Both the position numbers and the translations under genes were made by a program. Positions 8,002 to 15,763 of a stretch of DNA of 64,000 nt are shown here, piece by piece. How positions within the stretch are numbered: position 1 is the first letter of the stretch; each line of letters starts with the position of its first letter. The stretch comes from Microbulbifer sp. TB1203 (lineage in GTDB: Bacteria; Pseudomonadota; Gammaproteobacteria; Pseudomonadales; Cellvibrionaceae). The stretch lies in the NCBI RefSeq assembly GCF_030997045.1, contig NZ_CP116899.1:1550001-1614000 (forward strand), read 5' to 3'. A model generated the notes under the pieces. The model was not told the DNA's origin. It worked only from the letters and a program-made list of their open reading frames with translations, and ran no database searches.

Positions 8002-8036
8002 CTGTATATAATCCCAGCAACTGTATATAAATACAG
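8002..8036. promoter_or_regulatory. Two LexA (SOS) boxes
   Basis: Two 16-base sites fit CTG-N10-CAG exactly: CTGTATATAATCCCAG at 8002-8017 and CTGTATATAAATACAG at 8021-8036. Their starts are 19 bases apart, and the second ends 19 bases before the lexA start. Tandem boxes are also found at E. coli lexA. They should mediate LexA autorepression. Confidence 0.95.
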
Positions 8037-8055
8037 AACAACCTCAGGTGACCCT

Positions 8056-8661
8056 ATGACCAATCTCACTGCACGCCAGGCCCAGGTACTTGAACTGATC
8101 AAGTCCTATCTGGAGGACACCGGCTATCCGCCCACGCGCGCGGAGATCGCCCAGGAACTGGGCTTTCGATCCCCCAACGCCGCGGAAGAACACTTGAAGG
8201 CACTTGCGCGCAAAGGCGCGATCGAGATGGTGGCGGGTGCCTCGCGGGGAATCCGCATTCCCGATTATCAACCGGGCCTGCCGATTGTAGGGCGTGTAGC
8301 CGCCGGCAACCCGATCCTCGCCGAGGAGAACATCGAGGATTACTGCGACCTTCCGGCAGATTTCTTTCACCCACCGGCGGACTACCTGCTGCGGGTGCAC
8401 GGCATGAGCATGCGCGACGCCGGCATACTGGATGGCGACCTGCTTGCGGTACAGCGCACAGATCAAGTGCGCAATGGCCAGATAGTGGTGGCGCGGATCG
8501 AAGATGAAGTCACCGTCAAGCGCTTCCGCCGCAAAGGCAACCAGGCCACTGTGCAGCTATTGCCGGAAAACGAGGATTTCGAAGTGATTCAAGTGGATAT
8601 GCGGGACAAGCGTTTTGCCATTGAAGGACTGGCGGTGGGAGTGATCAGGCAGAGCCCCTGA
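8056..8661 (+). CDS. lexA: SOS repressor LexA
   Basis: LexA represses DNA-damage genes and inactivates itself by RecA-stimulated cleavage. The 201-residue protein has the N-terminal winged-helix domain (about 1-70, PPTRAEIAQELGFRSPNAAE as recognition region). The cleavage site is Ala83-Gly84 in GRVAAGNP, and the catalytic pair is Ser118 (HGMSM) and Lys155 (TVKRF). All expected residues are present. AGGTGA precedes the start, and two perfect SOS boxes lie upstream. In Pseudomonas the next gene is the cell-division inhibitor sulA; here no sulA follows, and a convergent hypothetical gene comes next. Confidence 0.97.
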   Translation: MTNLTARQAQVLELIKSYLEDTGYPPTRAEIAQELGFRSPNAAEEHLKALARKGAIEMVAGASRGIRIPDYQPGLPIVGRVAAGNPILAEENIEDYCDLPADFFHPPADYLLRVHGMSMRDAGILDGDLLAVQRTDQVRNGQIVVARIEDEVTVKRFRRKGNQATVQLLPENEDFEVIQVDMRDKRFAIEGLAVGVIRQSP

Positions 8662-8669
8662 TCAATTAA

Positions 8670-8719
8670 CAATGACCAGGCTGGAGTAATCCCAATTGAA
8701 CATTGGTAACTGGTCATTG
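8670..8719. repeat. Intergenic inverted repeat (CAATGACCAG)
   Basis: A perfect 10-bp inverted repeat (CAATGACCAG 8670-8679, CTGGTCATTG 8710-8719) fills the gap between the convergent lexA and the next gene, and is followed by TGATCAATGAA. It lacks a T-tract, so termination is uncertain. A similar CAATGAAC/GTTCATTG palindrome occurs at 20747-20794, suggesting a dispersed repeat family. Confidence 0.6.
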
Positions 8720-8720
8720 A

Positions 8721-8978
8721 TCAATGAACCGTGTGATTTACCGGGGTCCCCTCTTCGTCTTCATCGAAATAACCCGACTCCATATCGTCGATATTCTGTA
8801 CAGCTTCTATGCCGGCCTCCAGCATGGCCCGGGCAATGGCGATTTTGTGTTCGCGTATGAAATCCAGACTCTCACTGGAGAAATGGATACGCACCAGCGG
8901 GTCCTCCCGGTGGCCGGCACGGCGCAGCGCCACATCGCCATTGGCCAGTTCAACAATTTCAAAAGTCTCGGAGGACAT
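8721..8978 (-). CDS. Conserved hypothetical protein between lexA and the DUF6586 gene
   Basis: This 85-residue acidic protein (ETFEIVELANGDVALRRAG at the start, RIHFSSESLDFIREHKIAIARAMLEAG in two adjoining stretches in the middle, acidic tail) has no recognised catalytic motif. A small gene of similar size occupies the corresponding place near lexA and topA in Pseudomonas, so the gene is probably real and conserved by position. Its predicted fold is a short beta-hairpin followed by a helix. The function is unknown. The stop codon region touches the inverted repeat next to lexA. Confidence 0.75.
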   Translation of the reverse strand: MSSETFEIVELANGDVALRRAGHREDPLVRIHFSSESLDFIREHKIAIARAMLEAGIEAVQNIDDMESGYFDEDEEGTPVNHTVH

Positions 8979-9062
8979 ACCCTTCTCCCGCTACATCAAT
9001 TTGTGTGCAGGGTAACATACAGAGGCCGGAAGCCAGAAATCGGACTTAAAAACTGCCCGCTC

Positions 9063-9554
9063 CTACCACTCTTCCATATGCGCGCGCTGGCGCCGCACCA
9101 ACTCCACTAGCGCGGCACGCCATGCTTGCAAACGCTCTTCGCTGAGAGCCGGAATTTCGGCAGCGGACAGGTTTTGCAACGGAATCAAGTTATCCTCCCC
9201 GCGATTTCCTTCGCTCTTCCCGCCGGAGAACTTCCACAGCTGCAACCACGCGGCCTGCAGTTGCGACAGCCAGCTGTCAGGGTCCCCGAGCAGCTCCAGC
9301 AGTTCAGCGGCCTCCGCACAGGCCGTACCGCGGGCTGCGGCCCGCTCCTTGAGTTCAGACGCGGATTCCGGTTCGCAACCCAGTTGCAACTGAAACGCCA
9401 GCTCGCAGAGAAAGGCGCGGTAGGCGCGCCACAGCTGCACCACTGCTCCCTCCTGCACCGCCACCTGCCGCAACGCGGGCCCGGTCTCTCCATCCAGGAG
9501 CAGTTGGCTTTTACGCAGAGCGGACGCCACCGCGCCGGTGTAAGGATTGCTCAT
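9063..9554 (-). CDS. DUF6586 family protein
   Basis: This 163-residue protein is rich in Leu, Ala, Glu and Gln and appears all-helical, with WRAYRAFLCELAFQLQL in the N-terminal third and LQAWRAALVELVRRQRAHM near the end. It matches in size and position the DUF6586 protein next to topA in Pseudomonas. Its start codon overlaps the topA stop by four bases (9551-9554), so it is translationally coupled and co-transcribed with topA. No function is known; there are no membrane segments or enzyme motifs. Confidence 0.82.
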   Translation of the reverse strand: MSNPYTGAVASALRKSQLLLDGETGPALRQVAVQEGAVVQLWRAYRAFLCELAFQLQLGCEPESASELKERAAARGTACAEAAELLELLGDPDSWLSQLQAAWLQLWKFSGGKSEGNRGEDNLIPLQNLSAAEIPALSEERLQAWRAALVELVRRQRAHMEEW

Positions 9555-12229
9555 CTGCCCGCGGCCGCTTTCTTGTGTGCCGGCTTGCGCGTGGTACCAC
9601 TGCTTCCGGACTCAATCTGCCACTTGCCGTCTCGATAAAAGGCGCGCCAGCCGGTGGCCTTTCCCTCTTCCTCGGACTGTACATACTGCTCTTGGGTCTT
9701 GCGGCTGAAGCGCACCACCGTATCCCGCCCCTTGTCGTCCTCGGTGGGCGCCGAAAACAGGAAGCTGTACTTGGGATCGATCTCGCTTTTGTGCGGCAAC
9801 AGCTCTTTCACCAGTGGCGCGCGGGTCTCGCGGTTCTTCGGGAACTGGCTTGCGGCGAGGAACAAGCCCGAGGCGCCGTCGCGCAGGATATAGTGGTCGT
9901 CCACTTTCTGGCAGGGCAGCTCGGGCATGGGCACCGGATCCATTTTCGGTGGCGCCGGCTGGCCGTTCTTGAGCAGTTTACGGGTGTTCTTGCACTCTTC
10001 GCTGGTGCAGCCGAAGTACTTGCCGAAACGACCGGACTTCAGCTGCATATCGCTGCCACACTTGTCGCACTCGATCAGCGGCCCGTCGTAGCCCTTGATC
10101 TTGAAAGTGCCCTTCTCCACCTCGTAGCCGTTGCAATCCGGGTTGTTGCCGCAGATATGCAGCTTGCGCTGCTCATCCAGCAGGTAGCTGTCCATGGCGG
10201 TGCCGCACTTGGAACAGCGGCGCTTGTCGCGCAACTGGCGGGATTCTGCTTCTTCATCCTTGTCCGCGTCCACGGCCTCTTCGCCGGGCACCAGGTTCAT
10301 GGTGTTGGTGCAGCGCTCCTTGGGTGGCAACCCGTAACCGGAGCAGCCGAGGAAAACGCCGGTGGAGCCGGTGCGGATCTGCATATGCCGGCCGCACTTG
10401 CTGCACTCGATATCGGTGTCCGTGGGCGCGTTGCGGCGCATGCCGTCCTCGGCGGCCTGGGCTTTTTCCAGGCGCGCGGAGAAGTCCTTGTAGAATTCGT
10501 CGAGCAGCTCTTTCCAGCCCTTGTCCCCCCCCGCCACCGCGTCCAGGGATTCCTCCAGGTTGGCAGTAAAACCGTAATCCATCAGGTTCTTGAAACTCTC
10601 GCTCAGGCGGTCGGTGACGATATCCCCCATTTTTTCCGCGTAGAAGCGCCTGTTTTCCAAGCGGACGTAGCCGCGGTCCTGGATAGTGGAAATGATTGAG
10701 GCGTAAGTGGAGGGACGGCCGATACCGCGCTTTTCCAGCTCTTTCACCAATGCCGCCTCGCTGTAACGCGCCGGCGGTTTGGTGAAATGCTGTTTCGGAT
10801 CCAGTTTTTTCAGCGAGAGTTTCTCTCCCACTTTCACGTCCGGCAACAGTAGGTCTTCGTCTTTTTTGCTGACCGGCGGCGCCACCTTTAAAAAGCCGTC
10901 GAAACGGATCACGCGCCCGCGGGCGCGCAGCTCGAAGTCGCCGGCGGTAACCACCACCGAGGTGGACGTGAACTGCGCCGGGGTCATCTGGCAGGCCACG
11001 AACTGCTGCCAGATCAGGTTGTACAGGCGCTCGGCGTCGCGCTCTACGCCGGAGAGCATGTTCGGCTGCACACGCACATCCGAGGGGCGGATCGCCTCGT
11101 GGGCCTCCTGGGCACCTTCCTTGCTGCTGTAGCTGTTGGGGTTTTCCGGCAGGTATTTATCGCCGTAGCTCTCGCCGATAAATTCGCGTACCGATTCAAC
11201 CGCCTCCGCACTCAGATTGGTGGAGTCGGTTCGCATATAGGTAATATGCCCGGCCTCGTACAGGCGTTGCGCCAGCATCATGGTTTTCTTGACGCTGAAG
11301 CCCAGGCGATTGCTCGCCGCCTGCTGTAAGGTGGAAGTGATAAACGGTGCCGAAGGTTTGGAACTGGTGGGCTTGTCGTCCCGCGCGGTAACCTTGAACT
11401 CGCTCGACCGCAGGGCCTTGACCGCGGCGCTGGCCTGTTCCTCGTTGACCGGGCGAAAGGCTTCGCCGGCCTGCTTTTTTACTTCCAGGCGCAGCGGATC
11501 TGCCTTGGCAGTTTCGGTATCCGCGGCGAGAGTCCAGTACTCCTCGGGAATAAAGGCGCGAATCTCCCGCTCCCGCTCGACCACCAGGCGCACCGCCACC
11601 GACTGCACCCGCCCGGCGGACAGGCCGCGGGCCACTTTTTCCCACAGCAGTGGCGAGACCATGTAACCGACGATGCGATCGAGGAAGCGGCGCGCCTGCT
11701 GGGCGTTGACCCGGTTGATATTGAGTGGGCCCGGGTCCTTGAAAGCTTCCTGGATCGCGGACTTGGTGATCTCGTTGAACACCACCCGGCGGTAGCGGCC
11801 CTCGTCGCCGCCGATGGACTCGCGCAGGTGCCAGGCGATCGCCTCTCCCTCGCGGTCCAAATCCGTGGCCAGATAGATATGGTCGGCATTGGCGGCCAGC
11901 TTGCGCAGTTCGCTCACCACCTTTTCCTTGCCGGGCAGGATTTCGTAGTGAGCGGCCCAGTTGTGATCCGGGTCTATGCCCATGCGCTTGATCAGCTGCT
12001 CGCGATTTTTCTTGCGCTTGTAGGCCTCCTTGGCCTCCGGTGAAAGCTTGCGGGTCTCCGCGGCGCGGCGCGCGCGCTCCTTCGCGTCTACCGGCTGCCG
12101 GTTTCCGCCGCCGGTGGGCAAATCGCGAATATGGCCGACGCTGGACTTCACTACAAAGTCCTTTCCGAGATACTTGTTGATGGTTTTCGCTTTGGCCGGC
12201 GATTCGACGATGACCAGTGATTTACCCAT
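9551..12229 (-). CDS. topA: DNA topoisomerase I
   Basis: Type IA topoisomerase that relaxes negative supercoils. The 892-residue protein starts MGKSLVIVESPAKAKTINKY (TOPRIM domain). It has the acidic triad TDLDREGEA (about 122-130), the gate region RGLSAGRVQS, and the active tyrosine at about Tyr331 in GHITYMRTDST. Three C-terminal zinc-ribbon modules follow (CSKCGRHM, CSKCGTAM, CDKCGSDM with their second Cys pairs), then a basic tail ending in lysines. The ATG at 12229 is chosen over a start two codons upstream by family alignment. It is followed in the same operon by the DUF6586 gene. Confidence 0.97.
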   Translation of the reverse strand: MGKSLVIVESPAKAKTINKYLGKDFVVKSSVGHIRDLPTGGGNRQPVDAKERARRAAETRKLSPEAKEAYKRKKNREQLIKRMGIDPDHNWAAHYEILPGKEKVVSELRKLAANADHIYLATDLDREGEAIAWHLRESIGGDEGRYRRVVFNEITKSAIQEAFKDPGPLNINRVNAQQARRFLDRIVGYMVSPLLWEKVARGLSAGRVQSVAVRLVVEREREIRAFIPEEYWTLAADTETAKADPLRLEVKKQAGEAFRPVNEEQASAAVKALRSSEFKVTARDDKPTSSKPSAPFITSTLQQAASNRLGFSVKKTMMLAQRLYEAGHITYMRTDSTNLSAEAVESVREFIGESYGDKYLPENPNSYSSKEGAQEAHEAIRPSDVRVQPNMLSGVERDAERLYNLIWQQFVACQMTPAQFTSTSVVVTAGDFELRARGRVIRFDGFLKVAPPVSKKDEDLLLPDVKVGEKLSLKKLDPKQHFTKPPARYSEAALVKELEKRGIGRPSTYASIISTIQDRGYVRLENRRFYAEKMGDIVTDRLSESFKNLMDYGFTANLEESLDAVAGGDKGWKELLDEFYKDFSARLEKAQAAEDGMRRNAPTDTDIECSKCGRHMQIRTGSTGVFLGCSGYGLPPKERCTNTMNLVPGEEAVDADKDEEAESRQLRDKRRCSKCGTAMDSYLLDEQRKLHICGNNPDCNGYEVEKGTFKIKGYDGPLIECDKCGSDMQLKSGRFGKYFGCTSEECKNTRKLLKNGQPAPPKMDPVPMPELPCQKVDDHYILRDGASGLFLAASQFPKNRETRAPLVKELLPHKSEIDPKYSFLFSAPTEDDKGRDTVVRFSRKTQEQYVQSEEEGKATGWRAFYRDGKWQIESGSSGTTRKPAHKKAAAGR

Positions 12230-12450
12230 AAGCATTTGATTTTAAATAGAAAATTTACTGCTTTCGCAAGCCTTGGCAGCCTTTGGCAAAGGCCAGCGCT
12301 GCGCGAATATATAAGCTCCGCCCCGGGTGCGGTCAAGCGAGCGGCGCAAATTACTGTTGCGCAACGTCCAGTTTTCTCACCTTTCCGGGGTATCGACAAT
12401 TTTGCAGGAGCGGCGGCTGGCCGCCATCAGCGCAGGCTCCTGGCGAGACC

Positions 12451-12477
12451 AATAACCACTCCCATAGAGTGGTTATT
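12451..12477. terminator. Hairpin downstream of the membrane-anchored hypothetical gene
   Basis: A perfect 11-bp stem (AATAACCACTC 12451-12461 with 12467-12477) and 5-base loop begin four bases after the stop of the minus-strand gene at 12482. The 3' side ends TTATT rather than in a long T run, so it may be a weak terminator or a dispersed palindrome. The rest of the gap to topA (12230-12450) holds no recognised feature. Confidence 0.5.
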
Positions 12478-12481
12478 CGGC

Positions 12482-12997
12482 CTATCGGGTGCTGTTTCGC
12501 GGTAGCCTTATCGCTTCCTCTATTGGCGGCCGCGAAGCCTCCAGGGCTTTTTCCAGCGCCGTCATTCCCCTGTCTCCAGAGGATTCCCGCCATTGCACCC
12601 CCAGCCCGGTCTCGGCGCCGACAACCGCGGTGGCGTCCTCCGGCAGCGCGGCCAGCAATTCCCGCAACGGTTCCCAGGCAGACTGCGGCGCGGCGCGGCC
12701 GTTGCGCCAGTCCCAGTGCCCGGAAAAATTCATCTCGTGATCCCCCCGCTGCCGCTCCAGTACCCAGCCTGTCTGCAAGCGGCGAGCATCCCCCCAACGG
12801 GTGAAGTACACCGCCGCGCTGCCCTGTCCCTCCGCCGCCGGCAGGGATTTCATCTGCACAGTCAGCCCCTCCCGGGCGGCGCGGCTGCGCAGTGCGGCCA
12901 GGCGCTGGTCCCGGGCGCTGGGCTTCAGCCACATCACCGGCCCCACCACCAGAACGACGGCAAAGAGAATAATAATGAGGGGTAGCCAGCCGGTCAT
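12482..12997 (-). CDS. Membrane-anchored hypothetical protein
   Basis: This 171-residue protein starts MTGWLPLIIILFAVVLVVGP, a single N-terminal membrane helix, followed by a soluble domain with WLKPSARDQRLAALRSRA and a tryptophan-containing stretch GHWDWRNG. The ATG at 12997 has AGGAG five bases upstream and is preferred to an in-frame GTG two codons earlier. The location between topA and a universal stress gene matches Pseudomonas, where a similar membrane-anchored protein is found. No catalytic motif was seen; the function is unknown. Confidence 0.8.
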   Translation of the reverse strand: MTGWLPLIIILFAVVLVVGPVMWLKPSARDQRLAALRSRAAREGLTVQMKSLPAAEGQGSAAVYFTRWGDARRLQTGWVLERQRGDHEMNFSGHWDWRNGRAAPQSAWEPLRELLAALPEDATAVVGAETGLGVQWRESSGDRGMTALEKALEASRPPIEEAIRLPRNSTR

Positions 12998-13308
12998 AAC
13001 CACTCCTTGTTGGTGGGAAAAGGCGCCTATTTTGCGTTGCCCGGCGCCGCTTCTGTCAAGAACCTTTTTTTAAAGTAGACTTTCTATTGTCCCGTCACGT
13101 ACAAAATAGCGGTATCAGAGGGCCGCTGGAGCGCCTTCCAGATTGGCCGCGGAGGCTCTGCCGGGGGCCATTCCGCCAAGCGGCGCCTCGCCGTGAATAA
13201 TCCGGGGCGCTGATATCGCCATTTGGTAGGAGAGAGGGCGCCGACAGGTTTCGAATGAAGGCATTTTCCAACCTGCCCCCTATTGTCCAGACATGGAGCG
13301 GAACGCTT
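12998..13308. other. Divergent intergenic region before the universal stress gene
   Basis: These 311 bases separate the membrane-anchored hypothetical gene (minus) from the stress-protein gene (plus) and must carry both promoters. An A/T-rich core (TTTTTTTAAAGTAGACTTTC, about 13065-13084) is the most promoter-like part. An in-frame upstream ATG at 13255 would add 18 residues to the stress protein but is not supported by homology. No repeat or RNA gene was recognised. Confidence 0.3.
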
Positions 13309-13752
13309 ATGGCCAGCTACAAGCACATTCTCGTCGGCCTGGACCTCTCGAAGGAGTCCTCCCAGGTACTGCAAAAGGCCGCCGATATTAGCGGCGCCTG
13401 CGGGGCGGACCTGAGCTTAGCGCACGTGATTGAGCCGCTGACCTTCGCCTATGGCGGGGATATCCCCATGGATCTCTCGGAAGTCCAGGAGCAATTGCAA
13501 AACCAGGCGAAGGAGCAGTTGCGCAAATCCGCCGACAAACTGGGAATTCCCGCGGAGCGCCAGCACGTGGTGCTGGGGCAGCCGGCCACGGAAATTCACC
13601 GCCTGGCGGAGGAGCAGGAAGTGGATTTAATCGTTATCGGCAGTCACGGCCGCCACGGCCTGGCGCTGCTGTTGGGGTCCACCGCCAACGGGGTGCTCCA
13701 CGGCGCCTCCTGCGATGTGCTGGCGGTGCGGGTGCATGTCAATGAAAAGTGA
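13309..13752 (+). CDS. Universal stress protein (UspA family)
   Basis: This 147-residue protein begins MASYKHILVGLDLSKES, the typical first beta strand of a Usp domain. It ends with the ATP-binding signature GSHGRHGLALLLGSTANGV. Proteins with this signature bind ATP and help cells survive starvation and other stress. The start was chosen by homology; a GGAG lies about ten bases upstream. It is convergent with uup. A Usp gene occupies the matching place in Pseudomonas between topA and uup. The DxxPxxG-type core glycine pattern is intact. Confidence 0.94.
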   Translation: MASYKHILVGLDLSKESSQVLQKAADISGACGADLSLAHVIEPLTFAYGGDIPMDLSEVQEQLQNQAKEQLRKSADKLGIPAERQHVVLGQPATEIHRLAEEQEVDLIVIGSHGRHGLALLLGSTANGVLHGASCDVLAVRVHVNEK

Positions 13753-13778
13753 GCGGTATTTCCCTACCCGATAAGGGT

Positions 13779-15641
13779 TCACTGATAATTGTCCAACTCC
13801 GCCCAGCGCTCGAACGCCGCCTCCAGTTGCGCCTGCCGCTCCGCCAGAAGGCTCAGCTTTTCCTCTACCAGCGACTGCCCCTGCTGATAAAAGTCCGGCT
13901 GTGCCACGGCTGATTCCAGCTTTTCGATCTCCTCTTCAAGCTGCTCGATCTGCCCCGGCAGGCTGTCCAGTTCGCGCTGCAACTTGTAACTGAGCTTTTT
14001 CTTTTTCGCCGCCGGCGGGGTACCCGAATCCGGCTTGCTCTCCGGCTTCTGAGCCTCTGTCTGCTGCCTTTCCCCGGCGGTTGAAAAGCTCCCTCCCTGG
14101 CGCAGGAAATCGGCGTAGCCGCCCACATATTCACGCACGCGCCCCTCGCCCTCAAAGGCCAGGCAGGAGTCCACCACATTGTCGAGAAAAGCGCGGTCGT
14201 GGCTGACCAGCAGCACGGTTCCCGGGAAGTCCAGCAACAGTTGCTCCAGCAGTTCCAGGGTTTCCACATCCAGGTCGTTGGTGGGCTCATCCAGCACCAG
14301 GATGTTCGCCGGCTGGCTGAACAGCTTGGCGAGCAGCGCACGATTTCGCTCGCCGCCACTGAGCGCCCCCACCGCTGTGCGCGCCTTGATACCACTGAAC
14401 AGGAAGTCCGCCAGGTAGGACATCGCGTGGCGGCTCCTGCCACCGACAGTGATGGACTCCCTGCCCTCGGCGATATTGTCGAGCACGGAGAGTTCGGGGT
14501 TGAGCTGGTCGCGGCGCTGGTCGAAGTAGGCCACCTGCTGCTTCGTACCCAGGCGTACTTGGCCGGAATCCGGTTGCAGATCGCCCAGCAGCAGCCGGAT
14601 CAGGGTACTTTTGCCGGCGCCGTTGGGACCGATCAGGCCCACTTTGTCGCCGCGCATCAGGGTGAAGGACAAATCGCGGACCAGTGGCTCCTCGCCGGGA
14701 TAAGCAAAAGAGACATTGCTCAATTCCGCCACCAGCTTGCCGGACAGCTCCCCGGAATCCAGCGCCATTTTCGCCCTGCCCTGCCGATCCCGGCGCGCCT
14801 CCCGCTGGCGTCGCAGCGCCTGCAGGGCGCGCACCCGGCCCTCGTTGCGGGTGCGCCGGGCCTTGATCCCCTGGCGGATCCAGGCCTCCTCCTGGGCGAG
14901 TTTCTTGTCGAACAGCTCGGCGTGCCGCGCCTCTTCCTCCAGCAGCTTCTCCTTTTCCTGCTGGTAGCGGTCAAAATCACACTGGAAGACGCGCAATTGC
15001 CCGCGATCCAGGTCCCATACCGTCTTCGCCAGCCGCTGTGCCAAAGCGCGGTCGTGGCTGACGAACAGCAGCGCGCCGCGGTAGCTGGCGAGAAAATTTT
15101 CCAGCCACTCCACTGCGGCGATATCCAGATGGTTGGTGGGCTCGTCGAGGATCAGCAGATCCGGTTCGGTCACCAGCGCACGCGCCAGCGCCGCGCGGCG
15201 CTGCCAGCCGCCTGACAGGTCCGACACCTGGTCCCCTCCATCGAGGCCGAGACGGTCCAGCACACTGTCAATTCGCGGCAGCAGGTCCCAGCCGTGGGCG
15301 GACTCGATACGCGCCTGCAGGTCCACGTCCGGCTCCGCGCGGTAATTCGCCAGCCAGACGCCCACGTCGCCGAGGCCTCCGGCCACATAGCGGTAGACGG
15401 AGTCACTACAGTCCGACGGCAGTTCCTGCTCCAGCGTCGCCAGCACAAGGCCGCTACTGCGCACCACCTCGCCCCCATCGGCGTCTATCTCCCCCGCGAT
15501 CAGGCGCAACAGGCTGGATTTGCCCTCCCCGTTGCGGCCCACCAGGCAGATGCGGTCCCCGCGATCCACTTTGGCGTTGACATCCTCCGCGAGCACCTGG
15601 GTTCCGTAGCGCAGGCACACGCCATCCAACTGAAGCAACAT
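13779..15641 (-). CDS. uup: ABC-F ATPase Uup
   Basis: Cytosolic ABC-F protein with two ATPase cassettes and no membrane domain, acting on ribosomes or DNA structures. The 620-residue protein has Walker A GRNGEGKSS (about 36-44), signature LSGGWQRR and Walker B LLILDEPTNHLD. The second cassette has Walker A GPNGAGKST, LSGGERNR and LVLDEPTNDLD. A charged linker (about 230-295) and a C-terminal Lys-rich segment plus coiled coil (about 525-620) fit Uup rather than EttA. Position between a Usp gene and slt matches Pseudomonas. It is divergent from slt. Confidence 0.95.
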   Translation of the reverse strand: MLLQLDGVCLRYGTQVLAEDVNAKVDRGDRICLVGRNGEGKSSLLRLIAGEIDADGGEVVRSSGLVLATLEQELPSDCSDSVYRYVAGGLGDVGVWLANYRAEPDVDLQARIESAHGWDLLPRIDSVLDRLGLDGGDQVSDLSGGWQRRAALARALVTEPDLLILDEPTNHLDIAAVEWLENFLASYRGALLFVSHDRALAQRLAKTVWDLDRGQLRVFQCDFDRYQQEKEKLLEEEARHAELFDKKLAQEEAWIRQGIKARRTRNEGRVRALQALRRQREARRDRQGRAKMALDSGELSGKLVAELSNVSFAYPGEEPLVRDLSFTLMRGDKVGLIGPNGAGKSTLIRLLLGDLQPDSGQVRLGTKQQVAYFDQRRDQLNPELSVLDNIAEGRESITVGGRSRHAMSYLADFLFSGIKARTAVGALSGGERNRALLAKLFSQPANILVLDEPTNDLDVETLELLEQLLLDFPGTVLLVSHDRAFLDNVVDSCLAFEGEGRVREYVGGYADFLRQGGSFSTAGERQQTEAQKPESKPDSGTPPAAKKKKLSYKLQRELDSLPGQIEQLEEEIEKLESAVAQPDFYQQGQSLVEEKLSLLAERQAQLEAAFERWAELDNYQ

Positions 15642-15763
15642 CTTTAACTACACTTTTTGTTGAGTAAAAACGGATATTTTACGCGTTATTCGCGTCTCTT
15701 AATAAGGTATTCTGTTGTTTCGGTGGTAAATTGAAGACGCGAAGTTTCAATCAGGTGATATTG

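Noticed and set aside
9575..10699. 374-codon plus-strand reading frame under topA
   Set aside because: It is antisense to the zinc-finger part of TopA and has Leu/Ala/Val composition typical of shadows.
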